A stretch of DNA of 64,000 nt from Marixanthomonas sp002364245 (GCA_963973455.1 CAXAZF010000001.1:248001-312000); one strand, 5' to 3'; shown: positions 16,998 through 26,149, counted from the first letter of the stretch. Translations and numbers: made by a program. The notes: generated by a model not told the origin, from the sequence alone.

Positions 16998-17705
16998 TTA
17001 TTTTTTTGCGACTCCATAAAGCCCCGTTATCATTTGACCTCCTTTAAAATTAATTTTTTTAGGTTGATCTTTACTAATTAATTTTTTTATAATGGGTTTT
17101 AATAATTTTGACAACCACTTACGTTTTGTTTTTGACATAGGGCTTCTTCTTACCCATAACCCCAACATTTGCGCCATAGAAGCGTGCCATCCTCCTGTTG
17201 CGTTAATTTCAACATCAGTAAATCCGCTATTTTTTAAATGGCGTTCTAAGGAAAATGGGGTATAACGATATTCATCATTTGGCACTTCGTGTAGGTTCCA
17301 CAAAAAAGGAACTGTAAGAAATAATACCGCACCAGGTTTTAGCACTCTATATACTTCCTTTAAAACAATTTCGGGTTCTGGGCAATGTTCCAAAACTTCA
17401 GTGGCCATAGCGGATTCAAAACTTTCATCTTCAAAGGGCATCTTTACACCATCCCAGGTGAAGTCTGGTTTTACATAGGCATCATACTCCAAAGCATTTT
17501 CAATATCCAAACCTACATATTTTGAAATCTTTGAATGTTCCAATATATAGTTTCTATAGGGCATTTTGCCGCAACCTATATCTAGAAACTGGCCATGAAA
17601 TCGTGGTAATGATTCTTTTAGAGCTTTAAAAATAGACGACCTTATATAAAAAATATCGAGATTTTTAAACTCACAACTTATATTTACAAACTGGTCTTTG
17701 GCCAT
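16998..17705 (-). CDS. class I SAM-dependent methyltransferase
   Basis: A 235-residue protein with the SAM-binding glycine motif FLDIGCGKMPY at residues 40-50, the acidic ribose-binding strand VGLDIENA, and MATEVLEHCPEPE plus VLKPGAVLFLTVPFLW (motifs of the Methyltransf_11 type). The target may be a sugar hydroxyl or lipid-linked intermediate; this follows only from context. Its first base overlaps the last base of the upstream gene (ATG at 17705, stop at 17705-17707). Confidence 0.85.
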   Translation of the reverse strand: MAKDQFVNISCEFKNLDIFYIRSSIFKALKESLPRFHGQFLDIGCGKMPYRNYILEHSKISKYVGLDIENALEYDAYVKPDFTWDGVKMPFEDESFESAMATEVLEHCPEPEIVLKEVYRVLKPGAVLFLTVPFLWNLHEVPNDEYRYTPFSLERHLKNSGFTDVEINATGGWHASMAQMLGLWVRRSPMSKTKRKWLSKLLKPIIKKLISKDQPKKINFKGGQMITGLYGVAKK

Positions 17706-18625
17706 TAGTTGGATTTAAATACTTTTTTTAAGCTAGATACAAGGGATTTTTTCTTTTTGGGGCTATCCTTTTTTTCATAAGTAAATTTAAAATCTTTATT
17801 GTGGGCCAATAAGTTGTTTTTGTATTTGTTTAAAAAGGGGTGCAACAAATTATCTTTCCCCTTTGCAATCATTGTAATCGTTGCGTTGGTATAATGGATA
17901 AAGATAATTGGATATTTATTATTAATAAGAATATCGCCACCATTTACAATTCTTTCACATTCAATTAAGTTCCAATTAGAAACATTACAACCTCTATGTT
18001 CTATAATTTTTACTTGTGATGAAAAATAAATGGGCATCAAGTTTAAATAGGCTTGATCTACATAAAAACCATCAGTCTTTTTCATTTTGTAAGCACAGGA
18101 TTTTAACCACCAATCCAGAATATTAATGGACTTTGTATTACAGCCAAAAAAACCTGCATTAAATAAACCACCCGTGAAAAGAGAATTAAAATTTGAAGGA
18201 TCTTTTATTGGGTCTTTGGAACGCCAATGGGGTGTAATTATTACGTCTGCCGTATCTAGTTTATCAAAAAGAAAAGAAGGGTTTTGATAAAAATATAAGT
18301 CTGGATCAAGAAACAAAACCTTTTCACAGTTTTTAAAATTGATTAAGTATTTAAGAAACAACGGCTTTAATGCCCACCTTAAATTACTTTCCTTATCATT
18401 TTCATATTTCTCTATAAGGCTGTACTCAACGGTCAAATTGATTTGCATCTCTTTTAAAGAAAAGATTTCAATAGCTTCATAAAATAATGTTTCAGGATAA
18501 TCATCTACAACAAGGACCTTAAAATCGGTAGCAACGTCATATTTTTTTATAGAATCATATAGAGCCTTGGCATAAAAAAAATAGTTGGCAGTAATTATAG
18601 TACAATATGTATTTTTATGATTCAT
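17705..18625 (-). CDS. GT8-like glycosyltransferase
   Basis: A 306-residue protein. TYCTIITANYFFYAKALYDSI at the start and VLFLDPDLYFY (D107, D109) provide the GT-A fold and D-x-D site. The middle segment FNSLFTGGLFNAGFFG and WWLKSCAYKM are typical of the hypothetical family often placed near GT8. The C-terminus is Lys/Ser-rich. The start ATG overlaps the upstream GT2 stop by four bases. Substrate is unknown. Confidence 0.75.
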   Translation of the reverse strand: MNHKNTYCTIITANYFFYAKALYDSIKKYDVATDFKVLVVDDYPETLFYEAIEIFSLKEMQINLTVEYSLIEKYENDKESNLRWALKPLFLKYLINFKNCEKVLFLDPDLYFYQNPSFLFDKLDTADVIITPHWRSKDPIKDPSNFNSLFTGGLFNAGFFGCNTKSINILDWWLKSCAYKMKKTDGFYVDQAYLNLMPIYFSSQVKIIEHRGCNVSNWNLIECERIVNGGDILINNKYPIIFIHYTNATITMIAKGKDNLLHPFLNKYKNNLLAHNKDFKFTYEKKDSPKKKKSLVSSLKKVFKSN

Positions 18626-19518
18626 AAACCTTTATACTTTATCAAGTACCTAATTAATAATTCAATGGGCATTTTAAGATTGAAAAAATTGAACTTCTCA
18701 AAGGTAATTTTCTTTTTATGCCATTCATCAAGAATCCAATCATATTTTCTAATTTCCTTTATTCTGCGAAGTAATGAACTATTAGCACTAATGATTGTAA
18801 AATATTCACAAAAGCGCATTTTTTCCCTTTGAAAAGATTGTTGGGTTCTTGTAGAGGCTTCATGCCGTCTAAAATAATTTAAAGGTTCGGAAATATATGC
18901 CAAATTCCCCTGCTTTAATATTTCAATCCAAATATACCAATCTCCGCAAAACTTCATGTTTATTGGCATACTTACTCCACTTATTGCTGATTTTTTAAAA
19001 AGTACCGCGCTCGCATTGGTAATGCAATTTCGGTATCGTAAAAAGTTTCGTATTTCTGCTTCGCCTTGATTGTGAAAATTATTTTTCCAACGGTTTTTTT
19101 CAAGAGCATCTGCCCATTTATGACGCCCCTTTTCTTTGCCATTGTTATCTATAATAATTGAAGCACAATACGCCAATACGGTTTTGGTATGACTTACTTT
19201 TAAAAGTTTTTCCAAGAAATCAGGTTCACAATAATCATCACTCTCGGCAATCCAAATATAGGTACCTTTGGCAAGGTTAATACCTTTTTGCCATTGTTTA
19301 AAAGGACTGCCTGTGTTTTCTTTATTTAAAACAAGGTGTGATACTTTAGGATGGCCTTTATAGTGTTGCAGAACTTCTTGACTGCCATCTATCGAGGCAT
19401 CGTCTAATAATATAACCTCAAAATCTTGGAAAGTTTGCCCAAACACACTATCCAACCGTTCTTGTAAATACGGTTTGTGGTTGTAATTGGGTATGATTAT
19501 AGAGACTAAGGGATTCAT
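18622..19518 (-). CDS. glycosyltransferase family 2
   Basis: A 298-residue GT-A enzyme: VSIIIPNYNHKPYLQERLDS at the start, LLDDASIDGS, and WIAESDDYCEPDF with the metal-binding SDD at residues 93-95. KQWQKGINLAKG is the usual motif before it. The ATGA overlap with the upstream WbsX-type gene suggests coupled translation. Confidence 0.92.
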   Translation of the reverse strand: MNPLVSIIIPNYNHKPYLQERLDSVFGQTFQDFEVILLDDASIDGSQEVLQHYKGHPKVSHLVLNKENTGSPFKQWQKGINLAKGTYIWIAESDDYCEPDFLEKLLKVSHTKTVLAYCASIIIDNNGKEKGRHKWADALEKNRWKNNFHNQGEAEIRNFLRYRNCITNASAVLFKKSAISGVSMPINMKFCGDWYIWIEILKQGNLAYISEPLNYFRRHEASTRTQQSFQREKMRFCEYFTIISANSSLLRRIKEIRKYDWILDEWHKKKITFEKFNFFNLKMPIELLIRYLIKYKGL

Positions 19519-20591
19519 TTTTCAGCTAAAGCTTTTTTTGTAGCTTCTAGATACGCTTTCCCATATTTAATACATGGTTCTAGATGATTACCTTCTGCCC
19601 ACTCATTCATAGCGTTTATGAACACAAAATTTTCTTCTTTAGAAAAAGGAACAAACTTTTCAACTGTTTTTTTAAGCCAATTATAATAAAGTTCTGGACT
19701 GCTTCCAACACTCACAATCCCATTTATACCTTTACGGGGGGTGTTGTCCCAAGCCGGGGTTACACAGCGGTACAATTTATAATCGGGCTGTTCCCTTTCC
19801 ATACAGTCTTGCACCCCTTTTTTAAAATCACGAAAATCAATGTGGCTCTTTTTTGATTTGAACCCCAAATTTGTCCATAAGGATGACTTCTTTGCTATTT
19901 TGTGTCTTATAACTTGATGTGGCGAAAACTCTACCGCTGCATCAAAACCTATCTCTTGTGGATTTGTGGTATCATTAAAGCTTTCTGCCATTAGCAAATA
20001 CAAACCTTTGTAACCAAACTCATTTATGGCAATATCCCGCCATAACGCTACGGTTTTTTTTATATTAGGAAAGAGGTTGTGCCGATAAATCATAAATACT
20101 GGCTTGCCATCTACAGTAATGTAACGGTTATCTGAAAAAACATGTTCACAGAGCCAACGCATATGCGCTTTATCATCTTCAAAGCCGTATTCTTGTTTTA
20201 TTAATATTTCATTGTCCAGGCCATCCCACCGGCGGGTCCAGTTTTCATTGGCCCAGCAAAGCATAAAGGGCATGTCTACATCTTTCTGTGCTAACATACC
20301 GTCAATGGGCTGGTCTAAAAGGCGCTTCCCATTAAACCAATAATGGTAATAGCAAAAGCCATGAATACCAAAGTCTTTTGCCAAATCGGCTTGGGCTTTT
20401 CTGGCCTGGGGCAGACGGAGATCGTAAAACCCTAAATCTGTAGGCAAATGAGGTTGGTAATGCCCTTCAAAAAGCGGCGTTGCTTTAGTAACATTGGTCC
20501 ACTCGGTAAACCCTTTACCCCACCATGCATCGTTTTCAGGAATGGGGTGATATTGTGGCAATACAAAAGCGATGGACTGTAACTTAGACAT
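19515..20591 (-). CDS. WbsX-type glycosyltransferase/GH99-like protein
   Basis: Started at the ATG at 20591 (MSKLQSIAFVLPQYHPIPEN), giving 358 residues; an upstream extension exists but lies in the neighbouring gene. WWGKGFTEWTNV, GFCYYHYWFNGKRLL, MLCWANENWTRRW and NEWAEGNHLEP are hallmarks of the Glyco_tran_WbsX domain, which resembles the GH99 glycosidase fold. The biochemical role is not firmly established; such proteins occur in O-antigen and capsule loci. It overlaps the upstream methyltransferase by 8 bp. Confidence 0.9.
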   Translation of the reverse strand: MSKLQSIAFVLPQYHPIPENDAWWGKGFTEWTNVTKATPLFEGHYQPHLPTDLGFYDLRLPQARKAQADLAKDFGIHGFCYYHYWFNGKRLLDQPIDGMLAQKDVDMPFMLCWANENWTRRWDGLDNEILIKQEYGFEDDKAHMRWLCEHVFSDNRYITVDGKPVFMIYRHNLFPNIKKTVALWRDIAINEFGYKGLYLLMAESFNDTTNPQEIGFDAAVEFSPHQVIRHKIAKKSSLWTNLGFKSKKSHIDFRDFKKGVQDCMEREQPDYKLYRCVTPAWDNTPRKGINGIVSVGSSPELYYNWLKKTVEKFVPFSKEENFVFINAMNEWAEGNHLEPCIKYGKAYLEATKKALAEK

Positions 20592-21375
20592 GTAGTGGTT
20601 TTTTAGCAACAATAATTTCAATATACTCAGCTCGAATACCGTGATGAAGATCATCCAAATATACTATTTTAGTATCTGCTCCAGTGTATTTTTGTATGTA
20701 ATCAATAATATCAAATCCCCAATGCATTGTGACCGGAGATCCCTTTTTATCAACAGGGTTTCCATGCCATTCGGGTTCAAATAAAAATATAGGTTCCCCA
20801 TTGTCTCCTTTAGTTGCCCATCTTTGAGTAGGTTTATGTTTATTAATAAGTGGCACCGAAAATATATGGGCGCCACCAGGTTTTAGGGTTCTGTGAATCT
20901 CTGCAAATGCCTTCTCGGGTTCATACACATGTTCCATCACATCTGAAGTAATGACCAAATCAAAAGTTTCATCCTTAAACGTTTGGTGTTCCAAGTCTTC
21001 ATTTTGAAAGCCATTGATAAGCGTACCTACCGGTTGGCTTGGGTAATACTGAGATGCTTGGTAATAAGTGGCATGTTTTTTTAACGTAACACTATGCCCG
21101 CGTTTTCCCGGTGATGATTCGTGAATACGTACGTTTTTCCAGTTTGGATATTCCTTTTCAATGGTAAGCATTAATGCTCTTTCCCGAGGTATTGATTTAC
21201 AGTTTGAACATTTAAAGTGATCGCGAAGCCAAGGATTACGGGCAATAAAAAACACATCTTGTTTACAACAGGGGCAGTATCCTTTTTGTTTGAAAAAGAA
21301 AGTGCCAATCCTTTTCTCATAGATAGTGGTAATCTTTTTCTTTATGTAGGATTTTATTATTTTTTTCAAATTCAA
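20584..21375 (-). CDS. SAM-dependent methyltransferase with N-terminal zinc-ribbon-like cysteines
   Basis: A 263-residue protein. CPCC at residues 34-37 and CSNC at 56-59 may bind a metal. The methyltransferase part shows VITSDVMEHVYEPEKAF and LKPGGAHIFSVPL, of the Methyltransf_11 type; the first SAM motif is degenerate (HESSPGKRG). No ATG is available near the start: TTG at 21375 is used and overlaps the TGA of the upstream GT2 gene. The acceptor is unknown; glycan modification is inferred. Confidence 0.8.
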   Translation of the reverse strand: MNLKKIIKSYIKKKITTIYEKRIGTFFFKQKGYCPCCKQDVFFIARNPWLRDHFKCSNCKSIPRERALMLTIEKEYPNWKNVRIHESSPGKRGHSVTLKKHATYYQASQYYPSQPVGTLINGFQNEDLEHQTFKDETFDLVITSDVMEHVYEPEKAFAEIHRTLKPGGAHIFSVPLINKHKPTQRWATKGDNGEPIFLFEPEWHGNPVDKKGSPVTMHWGFDIIDYIQKYTGADTKIVYLDDLHHGIRAEYIEIIVAKKPLHV

Positions 21376-22181
21376 TTTATCAGCTTTCTTTTAATTTTTA
21401 TTATAAGCAATTTTACTAATTCTTCAAATGTAGGCTCTGTTATTTTTATTTGATTGTTTTTTAATCTATTTAAATGATTTCTTATTTCCTTAAGATGAAA
21501 AAGTTCTGGTTTTGAAAACATATATTCTACAATTTCCGTTCCTCTTTTTCTTGTATTTACAACCATTGAATCTTTTCTAACTCTATAATCAAAAAGTACT
21601 TTTTCAATATAAACAAACTTAAAGCCCTTTAAGTATGCCCTTAACCAAAAATCCCAATCTTCTGAACCCAAACGCATGTTTTCATCATACCCTGACAATT
21701 TTTCCCAAACCATTTTTTTATAACAGGCACAAGCATCAATATAGTTAGATTGTAATAATTTTGAAAAGTCAAACTCCCCTACTTTCCAAATCCCTAATTT
21801 TTCACCAAAATATTCAGCGTCACTATAAATAATATCAACTTTTCCGGTCTTTTTAAAAGTGGCAATAGATATAGGAATGAAATCTGGTCTTATTTTATTA
21901 TCGGCATCTAAAGGAATTATATATTTACCTCTTGCAGATTTAATACCGCTATTACGTGCATTTGCTAATCCCTTGTTTTTTTGATTGATTACCTTAAAGC
22001 CTTTTCCTTCTAATTTTTTTAAAAGTTCAATTGTTTTGACTTCAGTAGAGCCATCATTAACGATAATGATTTCATAATCATTCTTATTAGGCGTTAAATT
22101 TACACTTTCAACGGTCTCCTGTAGAAAAGCCCCCATATTATAACAGGGTATTACAACACTTACAATTGGGATATTTGGCAT
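21372..22181 (-). CDS. glycosyltransferase family 2
   Basis: A 269-residue GT-A enzyme with VSVVIPCYNMGAFLQETVES, VNDGST and the D-x-D site LDADNKIRPDF (residues 92-94). SEDWDFWLRAYLKG further on is the usual catalytic (E/D)DxD-like region of GT2 proteins. It lies 3 bp from the upstream methyltransferase stop. Confidence 0.92.
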   Translation of the reverse strand: MPNIPIVSVVIPCYNMGAFLQETVESVNLTPNKNDYEIIIVNDGSTEVKTIELLKKLEGKGFKVINQKNKGLANARNSGIKSARGKYIIPLDADNKIRPDFIPISIATFKKTGKVDIIYSDAEYFGEKLGIWKVGEFDFSKLLQSNYIDACACYKKMVWEKLSGYDENMRLGSEDWDFWLRAYLKGFKFVYIEKVLFDYRVRKDSMVVNTRKRGTEIVEYMFSKPELFHLKEIRNHLNRLKNNQIKITEPTFEELVKLLIIKIKRKLIN

Positions 22182-22184
22182 ATT

Positions 22185-22901
22185 CTAGCGGATTTTCCTT
22201 TTTAATTTTTGAAATATAGATTTTTGTTTTTTACTTTTTAAAATAACAAGTTGATTTCTTAATTCTACATTTTTGTATTTGCTACTTTCAGTTAAGTCTA
22301 TAAACTTAAATTCCTTTGATTCTTTTTCAATTAAAAATTGATCATGAGGCAAACCATATATTGTTGCTCCAACTGCTTCGGCAAAATAAACTGCATAAGG
22401 AAACACCATAGTAGGTTCATATTTTTTACTATGTTGCCATATACTTGGACAAAAATCATCACCTGCTAAAAATCCCTCTGGTTTAAGTTTAGGCCACGCA
22501 TTAATCAAGTCAATTGAGATTCCTTTTAATGTATGATCCCCATCTATGTATATAAAATCTAAGCTTTCATTCTCTATTTCATTAATGACTTCAGTTGTTT
22601 TTCCTCTTAGTACTTTACGTTTTTTCTTAGCAAAGTCTGTTTTTTTTATCGTTTCAAGATAATAGGCTTCAAACGTATTATTATCCATGTTAGCTGGTTT
22701 ATTCCAGTCACTCAAATTTTTCCATGGATCAATCATATAATACTTTTCTATACCTTGACAACTTTCGAGTACCTCTTGAGCAAAGTCTCCTTTATAAACC
22801 CCTATCTCTGCAATAGTACTTACTCCTGTTTCATGAATAAAAGTTTTCCATAGTTCAAACCTATCGTTAAAAGAATTTATGTTTTCAAGAATTTTATTCA
22901 T
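22185..22901 (-). CDS. class I SAM-dependent methyltransferase (Methyltransf_24 type)
   Basis: A 238-residue protein with AEIGVYKGDFAQEVL at residues 31-45 as SAM motif I and FIYIDGDHTLKGISIDL as the typical D-G-D-H block of the Methyltransf_24/CmcI-like group. GGFLAGDD-like EGFLAGDDFCPS follows. Several family members O-methylate sugars, which would fit this locus, but the substrate is unproven. The basic C-terminal tail may touch membrane or partner proteins. Confidence 0.85.
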   Translation of the reverse strand: MNKILENINSFNDRFELWKTFIHETGVSTIAEIGVYKGDFAQEVLESCQGIEKYYMIDPWKNLSDWNKPANMDNNTFEAYYLETIKKTDFAKKKRKVLRGKTTEVINEIENESLDFIYIDGDHTLKGISIDLINAWPKLKPEGFLAGDDFCPSIWQHSKKYEPTMVFPYAVYFAEAVGATIYGLPHDQFLIEKESKEFKFIDLTESSKYKNVELRNQLVILKSKKQKSIFQKLKRKIR

Positions 22902-22905
22902 TTTT

Positions 22906-23733
22906 TTATAAGTAATTGATTCCTGTTATTTCAACCAAGTCTTTATTGGCTTCTTTATAGTATTTGTTCAATACCCTTTTAGTATCTACAGAAATATTTT
23001 TATCATAGTTTCCTGTAAAAATTTTCTTGTCTTTAGTAAATTCCCAACTTATAGGCTTTATTTCAAGAAACTCACATATAAACTTAAGTTGGGAAGGGGT
23101 GTTTTCATTTAAATTTTCATTTTGAATTATTAAAAGATTTTCACCAAAAACAGTTTTAAAATCTTTCAAGTAATCAACATATTTACCATTTTCAAGTACT
23201 GGACATTCTATTATAATATTCTCATTGATTGCTTCAATTTCTTCATTTATAAAGAAGTTAAAACTTTGGTATGATTTTTTTGACCTCTTTTTAATTTTAG
23301 GCATTACTGTCTCTACTCTCTTTGAAAACCAATCTATCCACCAATTTTTATTTGAATTTTCATGTCGGTGTTTAAACATATTCCAAGCACTATATGCCCT
23401 ATCGATAGGATTACGAACCAAACAAATAATTTTTATATCTGGGTTGTAGTCATAAATTCTATTTGCAGTGACTAATGTATCACTAAATAAGTTACCATTA
23501 ATATAAGATGGAGAGGTTTCTAGATACTTAAAACCTCTTAAACTAGCTAAAAGTGGGCGGTTTTTGAAAAAAGAATGATAATAACCTGTTCCTTTACTAA
23601 AAGAATGATCATAATTGAAATAATCAGTTTCTTTAGGATTAGATACAATTACCTTAGGATGCTTTGACAAAAAAGTATGTAAAGCTGTCGTTCCGCATTT
23701 TTGTCCACCAGCTATAATATAATCAACTTTCAA
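22906..23733 (-). CDS. sulfotransferase (heparan-sulfate-type domain)
   Basis: A 275-residue protein resembling the Sulfotransfer_1 domain of glycosaminoglycan sulfotransferases. YIIAGGQKCGTTALHTFL (residues 5-22) is the PAPS loop, with HPKV and ETDYFNYD after it; KIICLVRNPIDRAYSAW is the 3'-phosphate motif. No ATG is present at the domain start, so TTG at 23733 is chosen. This is the clearest sugar-directed sulfotransferase in the locus. It is 5 bp downstream of another sulfotransferase-like gene. Confidence 0.88.
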   Translation of the reverse strand: MKVDYIIAGGQKCGTTALHTFLSKHPKVIVSNPKETDYFNYDHSFSKGTGYYHSFFKNRPLLASLRGFKYLETSPSYINGNLFSDTLVTANRIYDYNPDIKIICLVRNPIDRAYSAWNMFKHRHENSNKNWWIDWFSKRVETVMPKIKKRSKKSYQSFNFFINEEIEAINENIIIECPVLENGKYVDYLKDFKTVFGENLLIIQNENLNENTPSQLKFICEFLEIKPISWEFTKDKKIFTGNYDKNISVDTKRVLNKYYKEANKDLVEITGINYL

Positions 23734-23738
23734 GAGAC

Positions 23739-24371
23739 TTATGTTTTATAATTAAATAGTTCAAAATCTTTTTTATAATAATTCACTAAAATTTCTTTAG
23801 TATTATTGTCTAAATCACCTATGTTTATCGAAGTGCTAGAGGTATTTAGTTGAGGGACCTTTTTTTTTAAATTAATTATATTGCTGTCATAAAGTTCTTC
23901 TATTTTTTCTAAATGGAAGACTCTATCAACCAATAAATTTTTAAATGTCTCATCATAAACCCAACTAGATTGGGGTCTCCAATGATTCCAAACTAGGTCA
24001 TGTTTTAATTTTCCTTTCAGTAGTAATTCTGCACATTCTTCAATTGATGCATTTTTCAACGTTTTATAATCTAAGTGTTCACCATATATAGAGTTTTTTG
24101 GTTCAATATTATCATGATAGTAACTCTTTTCCATTTTAGCATAATTATATAATGAAATAAATCGATTATATGGATGTCTAACCACACAAAAACTATAGGA
24201 ATTTAAATACCTCTGCTTATCGCTTGATTCGAGTATTTCTTTAGCTGTAATGTGTGACACTGGCCTTATATTTAAAGCTTTCACAATTGATGTACCTGCA
24301 TTTTTTGGGATATGTATAAACCAAATTTTCTGCTTTTTCTGCTTCTTAGATCCTAATATTCTTCTTATCAA
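23739..24371 (-). CDS. sulfotransferase family 2 domain protein
   Basis: A 210-residue protein. KIWFIHIPKNAGTSIVKAL (residues 15-33) and FCVVRHPYNRFISLYNYA are the two PAPS-binding motifs of the Sulfotransfer_2 family, which contains carbohydrate sulfotransferases. The start is TTG at 24371, overlapping the ABC ATPase stop (TTGA). It is probably in one operon with the transporter gene, close to the promoter. Confidence 0.85.
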   Translation of the reverse strand: MIRRILGSKKQKKQKIWFIHIPKNAGTSIVKALNIRPVSHITAKEILESSDKQRYLNSYSFCVVRHPYNRFISLYNYAKMEKSYYHDNIEPKNSIYGEHLDYKTLKNASIEECAELLLKGKLKHDLVWNHWRPQSSWVYDETFKNLLVDRVFHLEKIEELYDSNIINLKKKVPQLNTSSTSINIGDLDNNTKEILVNYYKKDFELFNYKT

Positions 24372-25627
24372 AACTTTTCTTCTTTGTTTATAGGAGCTTT
24401 ATAATTTGCCTTCAGTAGAAAAGGTTGCCAGACATCTTCTTCATCAATTACCTGAAAAGAAACTATATTGTTAATTCGCAATAAGGGTTCTTTAGTTTCT
24501 GAATTTGCAAATGCTAAATTAATAGTATAAACTCCTTTTGACAACTGTAATTCTTTATGTTCTATTTCAATTTGAATAATATTATCCTTTTTATCATAAT
24601 CAAAATCTTCATAGTTTCTTTTCAAACTTGCAATAGGTCTTTGTTCTTTATCAAAAAAGATAATATTTATAAGCGGTAGGTTAATTTGTATATTTAGTTT
24701 AAACTTTAGAGCTATTTTAAAGTCGTCTAGCCAGTTAACTTTATATATATCATTCTCTTTTTTAGCATTAAGTATTTGAAACTTTTGTACCTCTAGTGTC
24801 CCATCATCAAATACTTTATTAGATTCATTTGAAATAAAACGTCCATAATACAAATCAATACCCCTAGATACATCTACACCTTGATATTTACTAATTCCTT
24901 TTTCTAATAGCATAATTTGGTTACAAATACGGGATACCATGGGCATACTATGCGATACAAATACAATAGCTGTTTTAGGAAGAATCGCATCAATAGTTTT
25001 AAAGCATTTTAATACAAACCCCATATCTCCTACTGCCAGCACCTCATCTATAATGAGTACATCGGGTTCCATTTGTGCGGCAACGGCAAAGCCCAAGCGT
25101 ACTTTCATTCCGCTGCTGTAATTCCGTACGGGCATATCGATAAATTCCTCCAGTTCGGCGAAGTCAATTATTTCCTGTAGTTTGTCATCGATCTCCCTTT
25201 TGCTAAAGCCCAGTACCGCCCCATTGTTATAAATGTTTTCACGTCCGCTGAGAATAGGGTTAAAGCCTGCGCCCAGTTCAATCAATGCACCTACTTTTCC
25301 TTTAATGGTCACTTTCCCGGCATCGGGGTTTATAAGTCCGTTTAATATTTTCAACAACGTAGATTTTCCAGCCCCGTTATGGCCTATCAGTCCTAGACAT
25401 TCCCCTCGCCGTAACTCAAAATTAATATCTTTTACCGCCCAAAACTCCTTAGGGCGTAACTCCCGGTCTTTTTTATTGCCGGTAACGCCACTTGCCAAAT
25501 CCTTCACTCCATACCATAGGCTTGTCTTTAAGTCTTTGCAGAACTTTTTACTAAGGCCTTCGGCTTTTACGAGGATTTCGTTGGCAGGTCTTTGTTCTTT
25601 AGAATGGTTTGTAGGTTCTGGGTTCAC
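24368..25627 (-). CDS. polysaccharide ABC transporter ATP-binding protein (Wzt-like)
   Basis: A 419-residue protein. The ATPase domain has Walker A GHNGAGKST (residues 82-90), signature NYSSGM (169-174), Walker B DVLIIDEVLAVGD (189-201) and the switch VFVSHS. The 150-residue beta-rich C-terminal domain resembles the glycan-binding domain of Wzt proteins that check chain ends. The partner would be a Wzm-type permease, not seen in this window. The start is GTG at 25627, and the first codons (NPEPTNHS) come from minisatellite-like DNA; no later Met precedes the domain. Probably the first gene of the operon down to 15885. Confidence 0.9.
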   Translation of the reverse strand: MNPEPTNHSKEQRPANEILVKAEGLSKKFCKDLKTSLWYGVKDLASGVTGNKKDRELRPKEFWAVKDINFELRRGECLGLIGHNGAGKSTLLKILNGLINPDAGKVTIKGKVGALIELGAGFNPILSGRENIYNNGAVLGFSKREIDDKLQEIIDFAELEEFIDMPVRNYSSGMKVRLGFAVAAQMEPDVLIIDEVLAVGDMGFVLKCFKTIDAILPKTAIVFVSHSMPMVSRICNQIMLLEKGISKYQGVDVSRGIDLYYGRFISNESNKVFDDGTLEVQKFQILNAKKENDIYKVNWLDDFKIALKFKLNIQINLPLINIIFFDKEQRPIASLKRNYEDFDYDKKDNIIQIEIEHKELQLSKGVYTINLAFANSETKEPLLRINNIVSFQVIDEEDVWQPFLLKANYKAPINKEEKF

Positions 25628-25654
25628 AGGTAGTGGTTGTGAGTTGTGAGTTCT
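25611..25654. repeat. minisatellite-like repeat overlapping the ABC ATPase start
   Basis: GTAGGTTCTGGGTTCAC, then GGTTGTGAGTTGTGAGTTCT, in the same orientation and style as the stretch at 13626-13727. It includes the GTG start codon of the Wzt-like gene. Confidence 0.7.
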
Positions 25655-25800
25655 AAATTGGACTTTCCGTTTTTTTTATACAGGGTATAAAATTATAAAT
25701 CTTCGGGGCTAATACATCATATTTCACTGCTAAAATACTAGAAATTTAATAGGATGCTACTGTAAGTAGTACTAATTATACTTTTGAAAACCAAAATGTG

Positions 25801-25938
25801 TTCTCGATACGTTTTCGTGAAGTCTTGCAGTCTTCATAAAACACTCGAACTGACGATGGTTAGTTATTTATTTATTGAATGAACACCCCTATAGTCCTAC
25901 TTCGATACACTCAGCACAGGCTTTTGAGGGGACAATTC
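25801..25938 (+). repeat. composite dispersed repeat, copy A (with nested insertion)
   Basis: Starts TTCTCGATACGTTTTCGTGA, has CACTCGAACTGACGATGGTTA, then ACACCCCTATAGTC and GAGGGGACAATTCAG. Between the last two blocks lies a 26-bp insertion (25897-25922, CTACTTCGATACACTCAGCA then CAGGCT) that splits the GTCCCCT palindrome. The insertion closely resembles the element inside mutA at 37937-37962. Confidence 0.85.
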
Positions 25939-26033
25939 AGTACTGAAAAGCAGAACTAATACATCTGGTCGAGTGGATTTGAAGACGCGGTAGCAGGCTT
26001 TAAATTTGTATCGAGACCTGTTCAACACATTCG

Positions 26034-26149
26034 TTCTCGATACATTTTTTTGAAGTCTTGCCGACTTCACTAAAACACTCGAACTGACGGGGGTTAGTTA
26101 TTCATTGATAAAGAGAACACCCCTAAAGTCCCCTCGAGGGGACATTCAG
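26034..26149 (+). repeat. composite dispersed repeat, copy B
   Basis: TTCTCGATACATTTTTTTGA, CACTCGAACTGACGGGGGTTA, ACACCCCTAAAGTCCCCTCG and AGGGGACATTCAG. It is the intact counterpart of copy A, without the nested insertion. Confidence 0.88.

Noticed and set aside
1..26000. Insertion sequence or prophage as cause of the locus mosaic
   Set aside because: No transposase, integrase, recombinase or phage structural gene was found; only short non-coding repeats are present.
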